Shown here in pieces: positions 1-12,200 of a stretch of 64,000 bases of DNA. Position numbers and translations under genes: made by a program. Numbering within the stretch: the first letter of the stretch is position 1; the number at the start of each line of letters is the position of its first letter. Origin of the DNA: Deinandra increscens subsp. villosa (lineage: Eukaryota > Streptophyta > Magnoliopsida > Asterales > Asteraceae); contig JBCNJP010000017.1 of assembly GCA_039602395.1 (NCBI GenBank), forward strand, positions 14,596,315 through 14,660,314, given 5' to 3'. The notes under the pieces were generated by a model. It worked only from the letters and a program-made list of their open reading frames with translations, was not told the origin of the DNA and searched no databases.

Positions 1-2408
1 CTCACTTCTGGCCTGGTTCAAGAAAAAATCATAGATATTTTTAAACTTGCAAGTACAAACAGACCAGTGTCAACCATATCAATTGACCAATGACCACATT
101 AGAACACTCACCAACTTAAGCTTTAATCCTTCAACATTTTTGCCAAGCTTCAATACTTGGAGTTTCAAAGACTGCATCATAAAGGTAACAAGAATTAACA
201 AAACCAGATAAAATTAGTGGCAATCAAATTCCATCATTTGGAGCCCCATTTTGGCATTTCTCCCAAATCTCATAATTTTTGTCTTTTTTTATTGTTTTTT
301 TGTTTTTTTAAATTTTGAAGTGAAATCACATGAAACAGGCACAGATAGAGAATTTTACCAACTTGCATAATTGACTTAGCGCGCTTTCATTTTGGATTTA
401 TACATATGGAAATTGAAACATGATTTATGCAATTATAAATAAAATTTATTATTTAGTTACCTCTCGGCGTTGGGCTTCAATGGAGCGTTTTAATGCTTCT
501 CTTTTATTAAGAAGTGTTTGTGGCCTCAAGCTAGCAGGTCTTTTGTAGTTTTTGCCACGATAAACAATAATTGCATGACCTTTACGCATACGTTCTACTG
601 CCACTAATATTCCACCACTCTCTGATTCTAACGTTCTTGCTATTGCATGAACCTCATCAATGTTTGTTGAACCACATAGTATCTTCACAAGTTCCCTATA
701 TTTCCAGTGAAGATGCATATTTTCAACAGTTCCATCAAATACTCCACGTCTTCCTGAAAACAGGAAGTCGGATAAGAGGTCTTGGTAAGACATAGCAAGA
801 TGGGCGGGTTGGGTAATGGGTTGGGGTTAATTTGAAGCACTCTTTAGTATGGGTCAAAATGTGACTAGTAAACTCATTTATTTGTCCATATTTTAAATTT
901 CATTAACAATTAATGTGTTACTTCTGAGTTACAAAAACCATCGAATGATAATGATAATTGAAATCTTTGAACAAAAATGATATAGTAGATTGCATATACT
1001 AAAAATAGACTTCGAGGGACTTTTCACCCTATTACCCATTTCATGTGTTCGCCTTTAAGCTGCTCATTTTGAATTGACTCACAGCCTGTATGAGATCAAA
1101 CACAACCCAAATCAGCCTGTTCACAGGTAATTGGGTTGAAATTGCCACATCTAGTCTTAGGATTAATGTGTGATGTTATAAAAGAGAAATTGAGATTCAC
1201 CCAACAGTAGAAAAGTCCACATTTGACTTGTTCCCTTTTAGGCTATTTTTATTTGACGACCTCTTAGGTTTTAAGCGTTGTATTGAAACTCACCTAACAG
1301 TAAGAAAGGCCTCATTTTCATGCCAACTTTTCTCAGCATGTACCGTTCCTCTTCAGTGATACCTTCTTTATCTGCTTCAAGTGGTTGCTTGGTCTCTTCC
1401 TTTTCCAGCTCTTCTAGAAGCTTCTCTGCTCTTTCTTTGCTCGCCAATGCCTATCATTGTCAACTTGAAATATATGATATGGTGGAAAAATAAAAATGAG
1501 TGAATCAATGGATTAGTTAACAGGCGAAATGGGTATTTCATGGGTCAAAGAGTTCTGGTCAGGTTGACAGGCCAACATTCTTTAGTCCTTTCTTTTGGTC
1601 ACATAAATGATTAATATGATTACAAAAGCAACACCATCAAAACAAAAATCTTTGGTGAATTATGAGATTTAGGATGTTCAGAGCATATGAATACAGTTTG
1701 GCAACTTTCAAACTATTCAACATATCTTATTCATTGGGATAAAACATGACCCAAAGGCTGGATCAACTAATTTTTAGATGAATGGGCCGAGATTTCCACA
1801 TCTAAGAACCACCCAATAAATATCATAAAATAATGTAAATGTACCTTTTGATCTAAATGCCTACCTGAGACAATTTGGAACTAGTTTTCTTAATGGCTGC
1901 TTCACGGGACCTTTGTTTCCTTTGCTCAATGGCAATTTCCAGTTTCTGATCTCTAATTCCACTGATTTCAGCCGCAGAGGAATTCTCCATTTCCTTATCT
2001 TTATTTTCTTGCACATCTGATGAGCTGGCCCTCTTCTTTCTTACTAGTTCATCAACTCCACGGTCCCTTCTCTGTTCTATTGCAGAAGAAACTGTAGCTG
2101 GCAAGAAATCTTTACCTCTATATAGAACAATATATTCCTTATCCCGTGTAAGTAGTGTTCCGCCCGTTAACCACTGCATTTTGCAATGCATAAAAATAAT
2201 GGTTGGGAAAAATTGTATAAAAAATACCGATGTAATTCGTTGAGACTCTTACATTGTATTGTATAGTATGATGGAGATAAAATATATTGCAAGAGTTCAG
2301 TACAACAGGGGTTTCTTTGTAATTTAGAAAAGAATCCAACAGTCTTGAGAATATAAAAACAAGGAATATAAGATGAAAACGGGTTTGACTCTAACCTGTA
2401 TAATAAAA
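1..2408 (-). pseudogene. partial second copy of CFM2 (exons 4 to 8 only)
   Basis: This stretch is a near copy of 10852-13519, which carries exons 4 to 8 of the full CFM2 gene. The exons keep their splice borders on the minus strand: 1865-2173 (309 nt, as in the full copy), 1294-1450 (157 nt), 461-753 (293 nt), 112-171 (60 nt), and the start of exon 8 at 1-12. They encode the end of CRM domain 2 and all of CRM domain 3. The coding parts show no frame break, with a few substitutions such as Asn for Ser after GST in exon 6. Compared with the full copy, the introns lack an insertion of about 60 bp and a 194-bp tandem duplication. The copy leaves the window on the left and stops on the right at a 500-N gap, so exons 1 to 3 are not seen. 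It may be a real segmental duplication, or the other haplotype placed in tandem by the assembler. Confidence 0.85.
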
Positions 2409-2908
2409 NNNNNNNNNNNNNNNNNNNNNNNNNNNNNNNNNNNNNNNNNNNNNNNNNNNNNNNNNNNNNNNNNNNNNNNNNNNNNNNNNNNNNNNNNNNN
2501 NNNNNNNNNNNNNNNNNNNNNNNNNNNNNNNNNNNNNNNNNNNNNNNNNNNNNNNNNNNNNNNNNNNNNNNNNNNNNNNNNNNNNNNNNNNNNNNNNNNN
2601 NNNNNNNNNNNNNNNNNNNNNNNNNNNNNNNNNNNNNNNNNNNNNNNNNNNNNNNNNNNNNNNNNNNNNNNNNNNNNNNNNNNNNNNNNNNNNNNNNNNN
2701 NNNNNNNNNNNNNNNNNNNNNNNNNNNNNNNNNNNNNNNNNNNNNNNNNNNNNNNNNNNNNNNNNNNNNNNNNNNNNNNNNNNNNNNNNNNNNNNNNNNN
2801 NNNNNNNNNNNNNNNNNNNNNNNNNNNNNNNNNNNNNNNNNNNNNNNNNNNNNNNNNNNNNNNNNNNNNNNNNNNNNNNNNNNNNNNNNNNNNNNNNNNN
2901 NNNNNNNN
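2409..2908. other. assembly gap, exactly 500 N
   Basis: This run of 500 unknown bases looks like a placeholder gap of arbitrary size. It joins a partial CFM2 copy on the left to an FTRC exon on the right. The true distance and even the adjacency are unknown. Open reading frames that cross it are artefacts. Confidence 0.99.
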
Positions 2909-3874
2909 CCTTAATAACCACAGAAGTAACACTCTTGTCAACGCAAAAATATGTGTCGGATTTACGAGCATACTGCTCTGAGAACTTCCTCATAATTTCG
3001 ACAGACTTATCTGACGGTTCGCCTGAGAATATTTAAACACAACAATCTTAGTAACGACCAACAAGAGAAGTATCACCCGTCAAAATACTTTCGATATCAA
3101 AAAGAAATTGAGCTTGAAAATGTCAATCTCCTCTCCTTACTGCAAGCTATATAAGATTATGTGGATTGCCCGGAAACAGGAGTAACTATTTCAAGGCATG
3201 TAATCTATTACTACCGAAGGACTTCTAGCCTAGGGTATCAAGTAAAGGTGTTTCTACCCAAGTGGTTGAGGGTTCTAGTCCATAGTGGACATTAGTATAG
3301 ATTTAGCATGTTTAGTAGTAGGTTTAGAGTGTGTGAACTCGCCATAGAGTAACCTAGTATGTGAGCGAGTAAACGATCCATAGGGTATCAATATGCACAA
3401 GATTGAATATGAAGTTATGAACATCATGTTTATCTCCTTATAAGCAGCATTAATTAAGAAATAAGCTAAAATCATGATTTCAGCTTCTAACACAAAAACT
3501 AGTGAACAGAAATCAACAAAATGAAATCGAACTAACAAAAACACAATAACTACGGCTACATTTATCAGCTTAATCCAGGTATTCTGCAACAACAATAGCA
3601 ACACTCACATCAACTACACTACAGAAACAAAAACTCCGCTAATAATTTCCTGAAACTCTCATAATAAATAAAATAAAATTAAAAACACATCGCTAGGGTT
3701 TTAACACGAAACAAAATTGATTCGATTCAAACGATTGAGATCACGCGAGTGTAGATTACCTTTGGCAACGATAAATCGACGGGAGCGGAGGTTCGTCGGA
3801 GGTGTTCTGAAAGAGGAACCACCGATGCCGACGGCGTAAGACGTGGTTGCCGGCAGAGCTCTCATCACGGTCAT
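2909..3874 (-). CDS. FTRC: ferredoxin-thioredoxin reductase catalytic chain, 5' part (exons 1 and 2)
   Basis: The encoded enzyme takes electrons from ferredoxin through a [4Fe-4S] cluster and reduces plastid thioredoxins in the chloroplast stroma. Exon 1 (3760-3874) starts at ATG 3874 and codes for about 38 residues of a Ser, Thr and Arg-rich transit peptide. It ends with a phase-1 GT donor. Exon 2 begins at 3022 after a clean AG and codes for the conserved start of the mature protein: EPSDKSVEIMRKFSEQYA, then TYFCVDKSVTSVVIK. It runs into the gap at 2908. The CPC, CPC and CHC motifs that bind the cluster and form the redox disulphide would lie further on and are not present in the window. 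The intron (3023-3759) shows nothing coding. The family match is clear. Whether the gene is intact cannot be judged. Confidence 0.9.
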
Positions 3875-3967
3875 TGTCTTCAGAATTCAAAAAAAAATCA
3901 AAAAATCGTCAGTAAAACAGAGCAGAACTAGCAAGCAGATAGCAGAAAATCTCTGGATCATCGTAGA

Positions 3968-3990
3968 TAGCCTGTATATATACATGTTTA
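3968..3990 (-). promoter_or_regulatory. TATA-like box upstream of FTRC
   Basis: On the minus strand this stretch reads TGTATATATACAGG, about 100 bp upstream of the FTRC start codon. It is a plausible plant TATA box with a short 5' leader. This is inferred from position and sequence only. Confidence 0.4.
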
Positions 3991-4188
3991 TGTGATTTGG
4001 TGTTACCGGAGAAATTTTTGGATTCCGAAGAAGACGTAAGCACGAAGCACCACTCGTTATGATATTAAATTATCCGTTCCGAATCCGGTGAACTTTTTTT
4101 AGAGAACCAGACTGTTAAACAGCTTCCGGAAGCCTGTTAGTTATTGGGCTTCACTTTAGCCCAATGTACAAACCGGGATTAGAATATT

Positions 4189-4499
4189 AGGGTCTTGTTT
4201 ATAAGCTAGCTTTTGAAAAGCTAATTGGAGTAGCGTTTCAACTAGCTTTTATAATATTTTCATTTTTAACCTTCCCTAAAAAGTTATTTATATTTTGTTT
4301 TTAAATTTTAATTTATTTATACATGTGCTTTTATGTCATTTTATATTTTTCAGCTAGTTAGTTGTTACCAAACATTATTTTTTATCAGCTGGCTTATCAG
4401 CTAGCTTATATTTTATCAGCTAGCTTATATTTTATCAGCTAGGAGCTAGCTTAACAGCTAGCAGCTAGCTTTTCAGCTATTACGCCAAACACAACCTAG
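4189..4499. mobile_element. MITE with imperfect terminal inverted repeats
   Basis: The left end begins TAGGGTCTTGTTTATAAGC and the right end, read in reverse, begins TAGGTTGTGTTTGG. Both ends then turn into short AGCTAGCTT / ATCAGCTAGC repeats, so the whole unit folds back. It is about 310 bp with no coding capacity, which fits a non-autonomous hAT- or Harbinger-like MITE. No clean target duplication was seen. Confidence 0.5.
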
Positions 4500-4711
4500 A
4501 TCACTTTATTGGTTCTTTCAACTAATTTTCTACAGAGTAGGTATCCTTGTGTATTGAGCGTCGGATTATTCTGTCTTTTTAATGTATGCAACTGCCCTAT
4601 CTGGGATGATCATAGCGTTTTTGTTTTTACTTCTAGGATGAACCGATTTCCAAGAAAGGCAGTAAGATAGACATTGGTCTGAGAATATTTTGTGGAGGTC
4701 TAGTTTTGTCA

Positions 4712-5000
4712 CTGTGTTCCCGAGTTCACTTAAGGAGGAGGGAAGGAAGGGAAAGGTAAGGAAATGTAAAAATATTTGTGATTCTGAGTTTCATTTAACA
4801 AAAGAATATTGTGTTCTCACGTTTCACTTAAGGAGAGAAAGGAAGGGGAATGAAAGGAGAGTTAGACCATTTTCTATTGTTTTTCTTTCCTTTCGATTTG
4901 AAAGGATTTGGAATGAAAGGAATCGTTCCCCTTTTCTTCCTTTCTCTTCCTTTCATCTCATTTCTTTTCTTTTCCCTCGTTAAATAAACTCGGGAACACA
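4712..5000. mobile_element. short TIR element, copy 1 (ends CTGTGTTCCCGAG)
   Basis: The ends are inverted repeats: CTGTGTTCCCGAGTT on the left and AACTCGGGAACACA on the right. The inside is rich in GGAAGG and CCTTCC purine and pyrimidine runs and holds further degenerate copies of the end motif, such as GTGTTCTCACGTTTCACTTAAGG. The same element occurs at 47269-47589. There is no coding capacity, so it is a non-autonomous DNA transposon of unassigned superfamily. Confidence 0.65.
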
Positions 5001-5084
5001 TCGTAAATGGTTTTGAAGATTTAAGGCCGAGGTGAACGGATTGTGGAGGAAAACGATTGAAACAATCCATCACCAATCAGGTGG

Positions 5085-6176
5085 AATTTGGAGGTCTATC
5101 CCGGTTAAACAAGGCATGGCAAGTGGGTGGAAAGCAATATCTAAAATAGAAACAGTAAGGCAAATTCGGTTAAAGGAGTAGTGGGGAGAGGAGACAAGAT
5201 TAGATACCGGTTAGATACATGGTTGTTGGAAAACCACTTTGCAGCATTTCCCTAGACTTTGTATTGGAAGGAAGTAAGGATGTTACGATAGAAAAATGCT
5301 TCAGTGGAGAAGAGGGGCTGGAAAGATGGTCCTAGAGATGGGAAAGAAGTCCAAGCACAGGATTGGAATTGAGGAAACTTACTAACTGCTTAATAATGCT
5401 GGACAACTTTTCCAGTGGTGATTTTGCAGGTACGACACCGGATAGGTGGGTTTGGATGATCCTAATGGAGGCATGGAGCCAAGGAAGAGCTAAGTTCAAG
5501 ATTCATCAGAAGGAAGATTGAGAGGTTTGATACTCAACAAGGCAATAATGGTCATACGTACGAGTAGAATAATTGGACACCTATCAAAGTAAACGCTTTC
5601 ACTTAGAGGGCAAAGTTGAAGAGGCTACCAACAAGAGTGGCATAAGCAAGAAGAGGGGTGCAACTAGCATTTATAGTTTGTCCACTTCGTAAAAATGGGA
5701 ACGAGGATGTGGATCATTTATTTAAGGCATGTTCAGCTACATATTGTATCTGGAGAATGGTGGGTAATTGGTTAAAAATTCCAGCTATCTACGCATTCTC
5801 TTTCAAGGACGCGCACAAGACTATTAATGGAGACAAACACAAAAAGAATTTGATCCACGCGGTTATTCAAATCTCTTGTCGGTGCATATAACGGGCTAGG
5901 AATGAAGCGGTTCATAGGGACAAGATCCGCAGAAGAAATAATAATGGGGAATATCAAATCAATTGCATTTTTTTGGATATCCAATAGAGCAAAAATGAAG
6001 TGACACCAAATTGGAAAAACTGGTGTCACCGAAAACTGGTGTAACTCGAACTTTGCAACTTAATGTATTAGTTTGTTCCATTCTCTTGGTGTTATATAGT
6101 TTGTGTTAGGGCATTGGGGTAAGTTGGTTTTTCCTTTATATATACCACCCTATTGTTAAAAATGAAAAAAAAGATA
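5085..6176 (+). pseudogene. LINE relic, C-terminal zinc-binding part of reverse transcriptase ORF
   Basis: Broken plus-strand frames resemble the C-terminal third of plant L1-type LINE polyproteins. A short open piece at 5658-5891 has the zf-RVT pattern (C..........NEDVDHLFKAC, then W.MVGNWLKIP) followed by a conserved stretch on the far side of a stop. Upstream, 5090-5290 gives pieces such as GGIWRSIP and GDKIRYR in shifting frames. The relic ends near an A-rich tail at 6154-6175. It is 5'-truncated and heavily mutated. It lies just beyond the 3' end of CFM2, in the opposite orientation. Confidence 0.6.
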
Positions 6177-6241
6177 TCCATTCACTTTTACAAGAAGCGC
6201 CAAAATGAGAGAAAGAAAAGTCAACAAATACCGTTATTAGC

Positions 6242-9200
6242 CTAAGAAACTACTTCATTCTCTTGGACTTTGTAATCCTGTAATCCACATTCAATCCTAA
6301 TTGCTGAAATGAGTTCTGGGGAGATGATTGGCTTAACGGTATCTTCACGATCATTTGGTTCGCGTCTCCTATTATTCTGGTTAGAATCATGTGTAGTAGC
6401 TGCCCCCCAGCCCCTGTACAGAATGACTTTATTTGGTTCTTGGGAGACCAGAATCGCACCTGTTGCATCCTGCAAGCAACACAAAAGGTCCAATTTTAGT
6501 CATTAATGGGTCACCCACTGGTTTACATGATACAGTTGTGAAGTTGGGGTGCAAACCTCTAACATTGAAACCACTTCTTGTGCTGAAGTCCCTTTGGCTC
6601 TGCCTTTAATATTCACAATAGCAAGGGGGTGTTTCTGGAAGTGAGTTTTAATTGTTTTAGCCACCCCGCTAACTATATTGCTTCTCCCTGCAATATAATA
6701 GTTATGTTAGCATGATTTTGAAAAGCAGACCAGAGAAGTGGTGAAACCATACGCCACAGGTTCGGTTGGGAAGACTAAACCGGTCACAACCGGGGGCAGG
6801 GTAAGCCACATATCCCATGTTGAAGTGCAAACACCAACTATAAAGACAAGCCCTGTATTTTTTTTTATTTTTTTCATTTTTTTGTGTTATAATAATTAAA
6901 AGAAAATCAACATGATAATTAAAATTTTCAAATTGCATGCTTAAGAATAAGTAGACAATATAATGATATATATATTTATGCTTTTATAAAAATTACACTG
7001 GTGAAATGCTATGATTTTGGTTAAATAAATCAATTTAGGGGGTGAAAACAGTTGGTGTCTTCAACACGGTTGACCTGCTTACTCCTTTCATTTTGGGTAA
7101 GTTCTTAGACTTCACTAACCTGTTTAAGAAAATCTAACCCAAACCAACCCCTTATAAAATAGGATGACATTGCCAGTCGAGGTGGCAACTTCGACCCGTT
7201 CATCTAAAATTTGGGTCGATTTGGGATGTTATCTCCAACAGTCAAGTGGGTGCCACTTAACAACCCAGCCTTAACGACAAGTCCAAAGTCGACCATAGGG
7301 TGGTGCTTAAATCAATGATCCAAAACTTTAATCATTATTTTAATACCATGGATTTCATAATCATAGTTAAATTAAGGAAAATTGGCGTCATTTAATCCTA
7401 TGTTTGCACTATTGACAAATAATAATCCGTCTTTCAACCTTGGCAGCCATCAGTCCCACCTTTCAACTTATTTGTTTTTATTGGTCCAGCCGTTAAGTTT
7501 TTTAACGTCGTTAGGGTTCTGCCGCAGTTCCACCGCCACAACCACCTTTTCGGCCGCTAACCACCGCCATAGCCACCTTTTCCGGCCGCTAACCACCGCC
7601 AAACACCATCCATCGCTTCTAACATCATCCAAATAGCATCAAACCTTCATATTGTCACCGGAATCATCGCCGGAATTGCGGAATCGTGGAGAATGGCGAC
7701 TGATTCGCCGGAACTATGACTGCTTTCAGCATCGTTGACCATTGAAAATCACAGGAGAGCGCAACCACAGGCAATCAGAACAAAATGAACAGCGCTGCCG
7801 CTGCTGTGGCGACGGAACAGCGGCGGAACCCTAACTACGTTAAAAAACTTAGCGGTGGGACCAATAAAAAAAATAAGTTGAAAGGTGGGACTGATGGTTG
7901 CCAAGGTTAAAAGACGGATTATTATTTGCCAATAGAGCAAACATAGAGCAAACATAGGATTAAATGGGGCCAATTTTCCTTAATTTTAATACACTACTTA
8001 TAAAGATGGGAAAATCACCAAAATGACCAAAGTTGATCAAGAATATGCCAAAATGACCCTCTTAAATTTGACTTGCCAAAATGACCTAACCAATAGTTTG
8101 TTGACACCTCACATCATCCGTCAAAAAACCTCCTTCAACCGGCTAAAACGTCAACCGTTGGTCCCACTCTCTAGCCACTAATTTGACGCCACATGTACTT
8201 GACGGCTAAATTAGCCGTCAAAAAGATAGTCAACGGCAAAAAAAAATGTACTTGACGGCTAAATTAGCCTGCAAAAAGGTAGTCAACGGCAAAAAAAGGT
8301 AGTCAAGGGCAAAAAATTTGGTCATTTTAGCAACAAAAAAAAAAAAAAAAAAAATTGGTCATTTTGACAGGTCAAATTTAAGAGGGTCATTTTAGCATAT
8401 TCTTGGTCAACTTTGGTCATTTTGATTTTTCCCTATAAAGATTCAAAAGGATTTGTCTGGTCAACCTGACCTGACCCATATCAATCAAAACTTTACCCAT
8501 GACACACACACACCCAATTTTTCATATCTGCTGTTAGCACATGTGTAGCTTACCAACAGCTAGAACAGGACGCTTTTTCATATTTAGCGCTTGTTTCCTC
8601 AAAAGCAACCTTTCTTTATTGGAAAGAAGAACGGATCTGTGTGGTTTCCCGTTTGACTCCTTAAGTTGAGGCTCTTTAACTAGTGAAAGTGGCACCTCAC
8701 TCCTCATGACAGAGACACAAAGCTCAGTGCTTGGTGATTCTTCTAGCTGAAATAGATTCAATTCATCACAAAGGATAATACTAGTAATAAAAGAGATTTT
8801 CAGAATAATCAGTTCTAGATAACCAACTATAACAATTTCTAGTGTAAGAGATAGTTTGGCTGTGCCTTTGCCGCTTGAAATTGTAATATATCACATTCCA
8901 TATGTTGAGTTTGGCAAACAGTGACAATATAAGGAATGTGATAAATAAAAATAAGGGTATACAATATATTTAGCTCTATCGTTTGATAATAACTTGTGTT
9001 GTAGCTATTGTCAAACTGATTATTTGACGCTATGTAATCATATAATCTTGGTTTTAAAAAGTGTGTGGCTCTCCAATGCGTGTTGATCCCAAAAGCCAAT
9101 GCGCAATACGGGCGCATCACGTATGCAAAGCGTTCGTTATTAAAAGAATACTAAAAACTATTCATGGAAAATATTTTAAATTGTTAACTTTCAAGCATTA

Positions 9201-12200
9201 AAATATAAGAAATTAAGAATTTGTCATCATCTCTGGTCAAATTTGTTCAATACCTTCAATCGATGGTCTAATTTGTTCAAATACTCAAACCCGTTGCTCA
9301 ATTGATGGTCATATTTGTTCAATCGATAGTCACATTTGTTCAATCAAAATTTAAAAACTCAGACCCATTGCAATCGATGGTCTAATTTGTTCAAATACCA
9401 GTCAACTACATAATGTGTCACACCAAACCTCATCATGCATCAGGTCGCATCCGCTCACATCATATGTACATCATCGAATCGCATCACATCAAGTCATCAA
9501 CTGCAGCGATGCGATCTCATCACCACACCGTGCGCATTATGTGCTTCTGATGCGTGCATTTTAAAACCAAGTATATAGTCATAAGCAAGTAGACTACCTA
9601 CACAGTAATGACTCATGATCCCTACTTTAAGTTGCAAACTTGCAATAATCAGATAACTGTTTAGAAAACACACACTACACACATCCAAACACACCTTTGA
9701 ATGAAATTGATAAGCAATTGACATACCTTCAAAGCATCCGAAGAAATTGAAGTGTTTTGTATCTTATCTTTCTCACTTTCATTGGTTGGATTTTCTTGAG
9801 ATGTGTTTAAGCTATCATCCTTATTTGGAAAATCTAAAGCACCTTCTTGAAGATCTCTAGCCTTGAATGTGGAAAATAAGCAATGAATATTGAATAACAG
9901 GAAAGCTTATATTCCATTAAATCATTACACAAAGGATACACTTCTATAGCGCATCAAAACGGACAGGGGCGGGTCAGATTGACATGCCTACAACTTTTGT
10001 CCCTTTTTCTATGATAGAAATTCTGTTACTAAAGCAATTTAGGAGGTTGTAAATGCTTGAGAGACGTTTAACTGACACATATTCCTTTTAGATAAATTAT
10101 ATAGTGTTATCCTGTTTTACCTGTCATTTTTTTTTAATTAAGAAACAGTTACTTGTTATTAGTAAATATAACTCAAATTTGCCCATTCTATATAAATAGG
10201 TTAAAATTACCACCTTTAGCGGATGCTATGTAATAGAAACTGCAGGTTTGCAAACAAAGAAGATTCAACTTAAATTGATGAAATCACTGCACTGATACCA
10301 CTTTAAATATGAGTTTTAGAGTAGACAACTTCAACCCATTTATTATCGAATGGGACAATTTGGGTTACAATTTATGTCTAATGTTCAAACTGGTTGAAAG
10401 TCGCCGCAAAGGGTTTTTTTAAACTTTTCTGCGATCAGCTGACTAAATAGTTTTACTAAAAAAGAATAGAAGAATATTGTAGAAACATAGATTTTATAAG
10501 CAAACAAAAGCGTTTATTATTTACTATATAAAAAATATCGAGAAAAAAAAAGTCTGGTGGTCCAGACAAATTATCTAACCTGCCCGCCCACCCAACATAC
10601 ATGAATACTACTCACCTGCTCATTATCCTGGTCTATAGGATTTGATTTATGAAGTTCGACATCAGATACAGGTTCCATATACTCAGCTGACGGGGTTGTA
10701 ATCTCTTGTTCCTGTGCGTAACAGTATGACCCAAACAGCACCAGTTATAATGGCATCCCTAAATTTTTACATAAATATTCAGGAGTAACATATAAAAATG
10801 GACACTCACCAACTGTATATTCTCATCTTTTTCACCGTGTGTATTTATTTCCTCACTTCTGGCCTGGTTCAAGAAAAAATCATTGATATTCTTTAAACTT
10901 GCAAGTACAAACAGACCAGTGTCAACCATATCAATTGACCAATGACCACATTAGAACACTCACCAACTTAAGCTTTAAACCTTCAACATTTTTGCCAAGC
11001 TTCAATACTTGGAGTTTCAAAGACTGCATCATAAAGGTAACAAGACATTAACAAAACCAGATAAAATTAGTGTGCAATCAAATTCCATCATTTGGAGCCC
11101 CATTTTGGCATTTCTCCCAAATCTCAAGATTTGTTTTTTTTATTGTTTTTCTTTTTTTTCATTTTGATGTGAAATCACATGAAACAGGCATAGATAGAGA
11201 ATTTCACTAACTTAGCATAATCTTGACTTAGCAACTTTCATTTTGGTTGATACATATGGAAATTGAAACATGAGTTATGCAATTATAAATAAATTTATTA
11301 TTTAGTTACCTCTCGGCGTTGGGCTTCAATGGAGCGTTTTAATGCTTCTCTTTTATTAAGAAGTGTTTGTGGCCTCAAGCTAGCAGGTCTTTTGTAGTTT
11401 TTGCCACGATAAACAATAATTGCATGACCTTTACGCATACGTTCTACTGCCACTAATATTCCACCACTCTCTGATTCTAACGTTCTTGCTATTGCATGAA
11501 CCTCATCAATGCTTGTTGAACCACATAGTATCTTCACAAGTTCCCTATATTTCCAGTGAAGATGCATATTTTCAACAGTTCCATCAAATACTCCACGTCT
11601 TCCTGAAAATGGAAAGTCGGATAAGAGGTCTTGGTAAGACATAGCAAGATGGGCGGATTGGGTAATGGGTTGGGGTTAATTTGAAGCACTCTTTAGTATG
11701 GGTCAAAATGTGACTAGTAAACTCTTTTATTTGTCCATATTTTAAATTTCTTTAACAATTAATGTGTTAATTCTGAGTTACAAAAACCATCGAATGATAA
11801 TGATAATAGAAATCTTTGAACAAAAATGATACAGTAGGTTGTAACACTTAAAATAGACTTTGGGGGACTTTTCACCCTATTACCCATTTCATGTGTTCGC
11901 CTTTAAGCTGCTCATTTTGAATCGACTCACAGCCTGTATGAGATCAAACACAACCCAAATCAGCCCGTTCACAGGTAAATGGGTTGAAATTGCCACATCT
12001 AGTCTTAGGATTAATGTTTGGTGTTATAAAAGAGAAATTGAGACTCACCCAACAATAGAAAAGTCCACATTTGACTTGTTCCCTTTTAAGCTATTTTTAT
12101 TTGACGACCCCTTTGAGATATGACAAAAATGAAACTCGGCCCGTTTACAAGTAAATTAGTCGATTTGTCACCTCTAGTCTTAGCCTCTTAGGTTTTAAGC

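Noticed and set aside
571..795. Plus-strand frames inside CFM2 exon 6 (and the twin at 11420-11644)
   Set aside because: They are antisense shadows of a conserved CRM exon.
2324..2993. Three reading frames of about 200 codons across the N run
   Set aside because: They are open only because unknown bases cannot make stops. Only the FTRC exon at 2909-3022 is real.
4690..5076. Purine-rich reading frames on both strands
   Set aside because: They come from the GGAAGG/CCTTCC interior of a TIR element.
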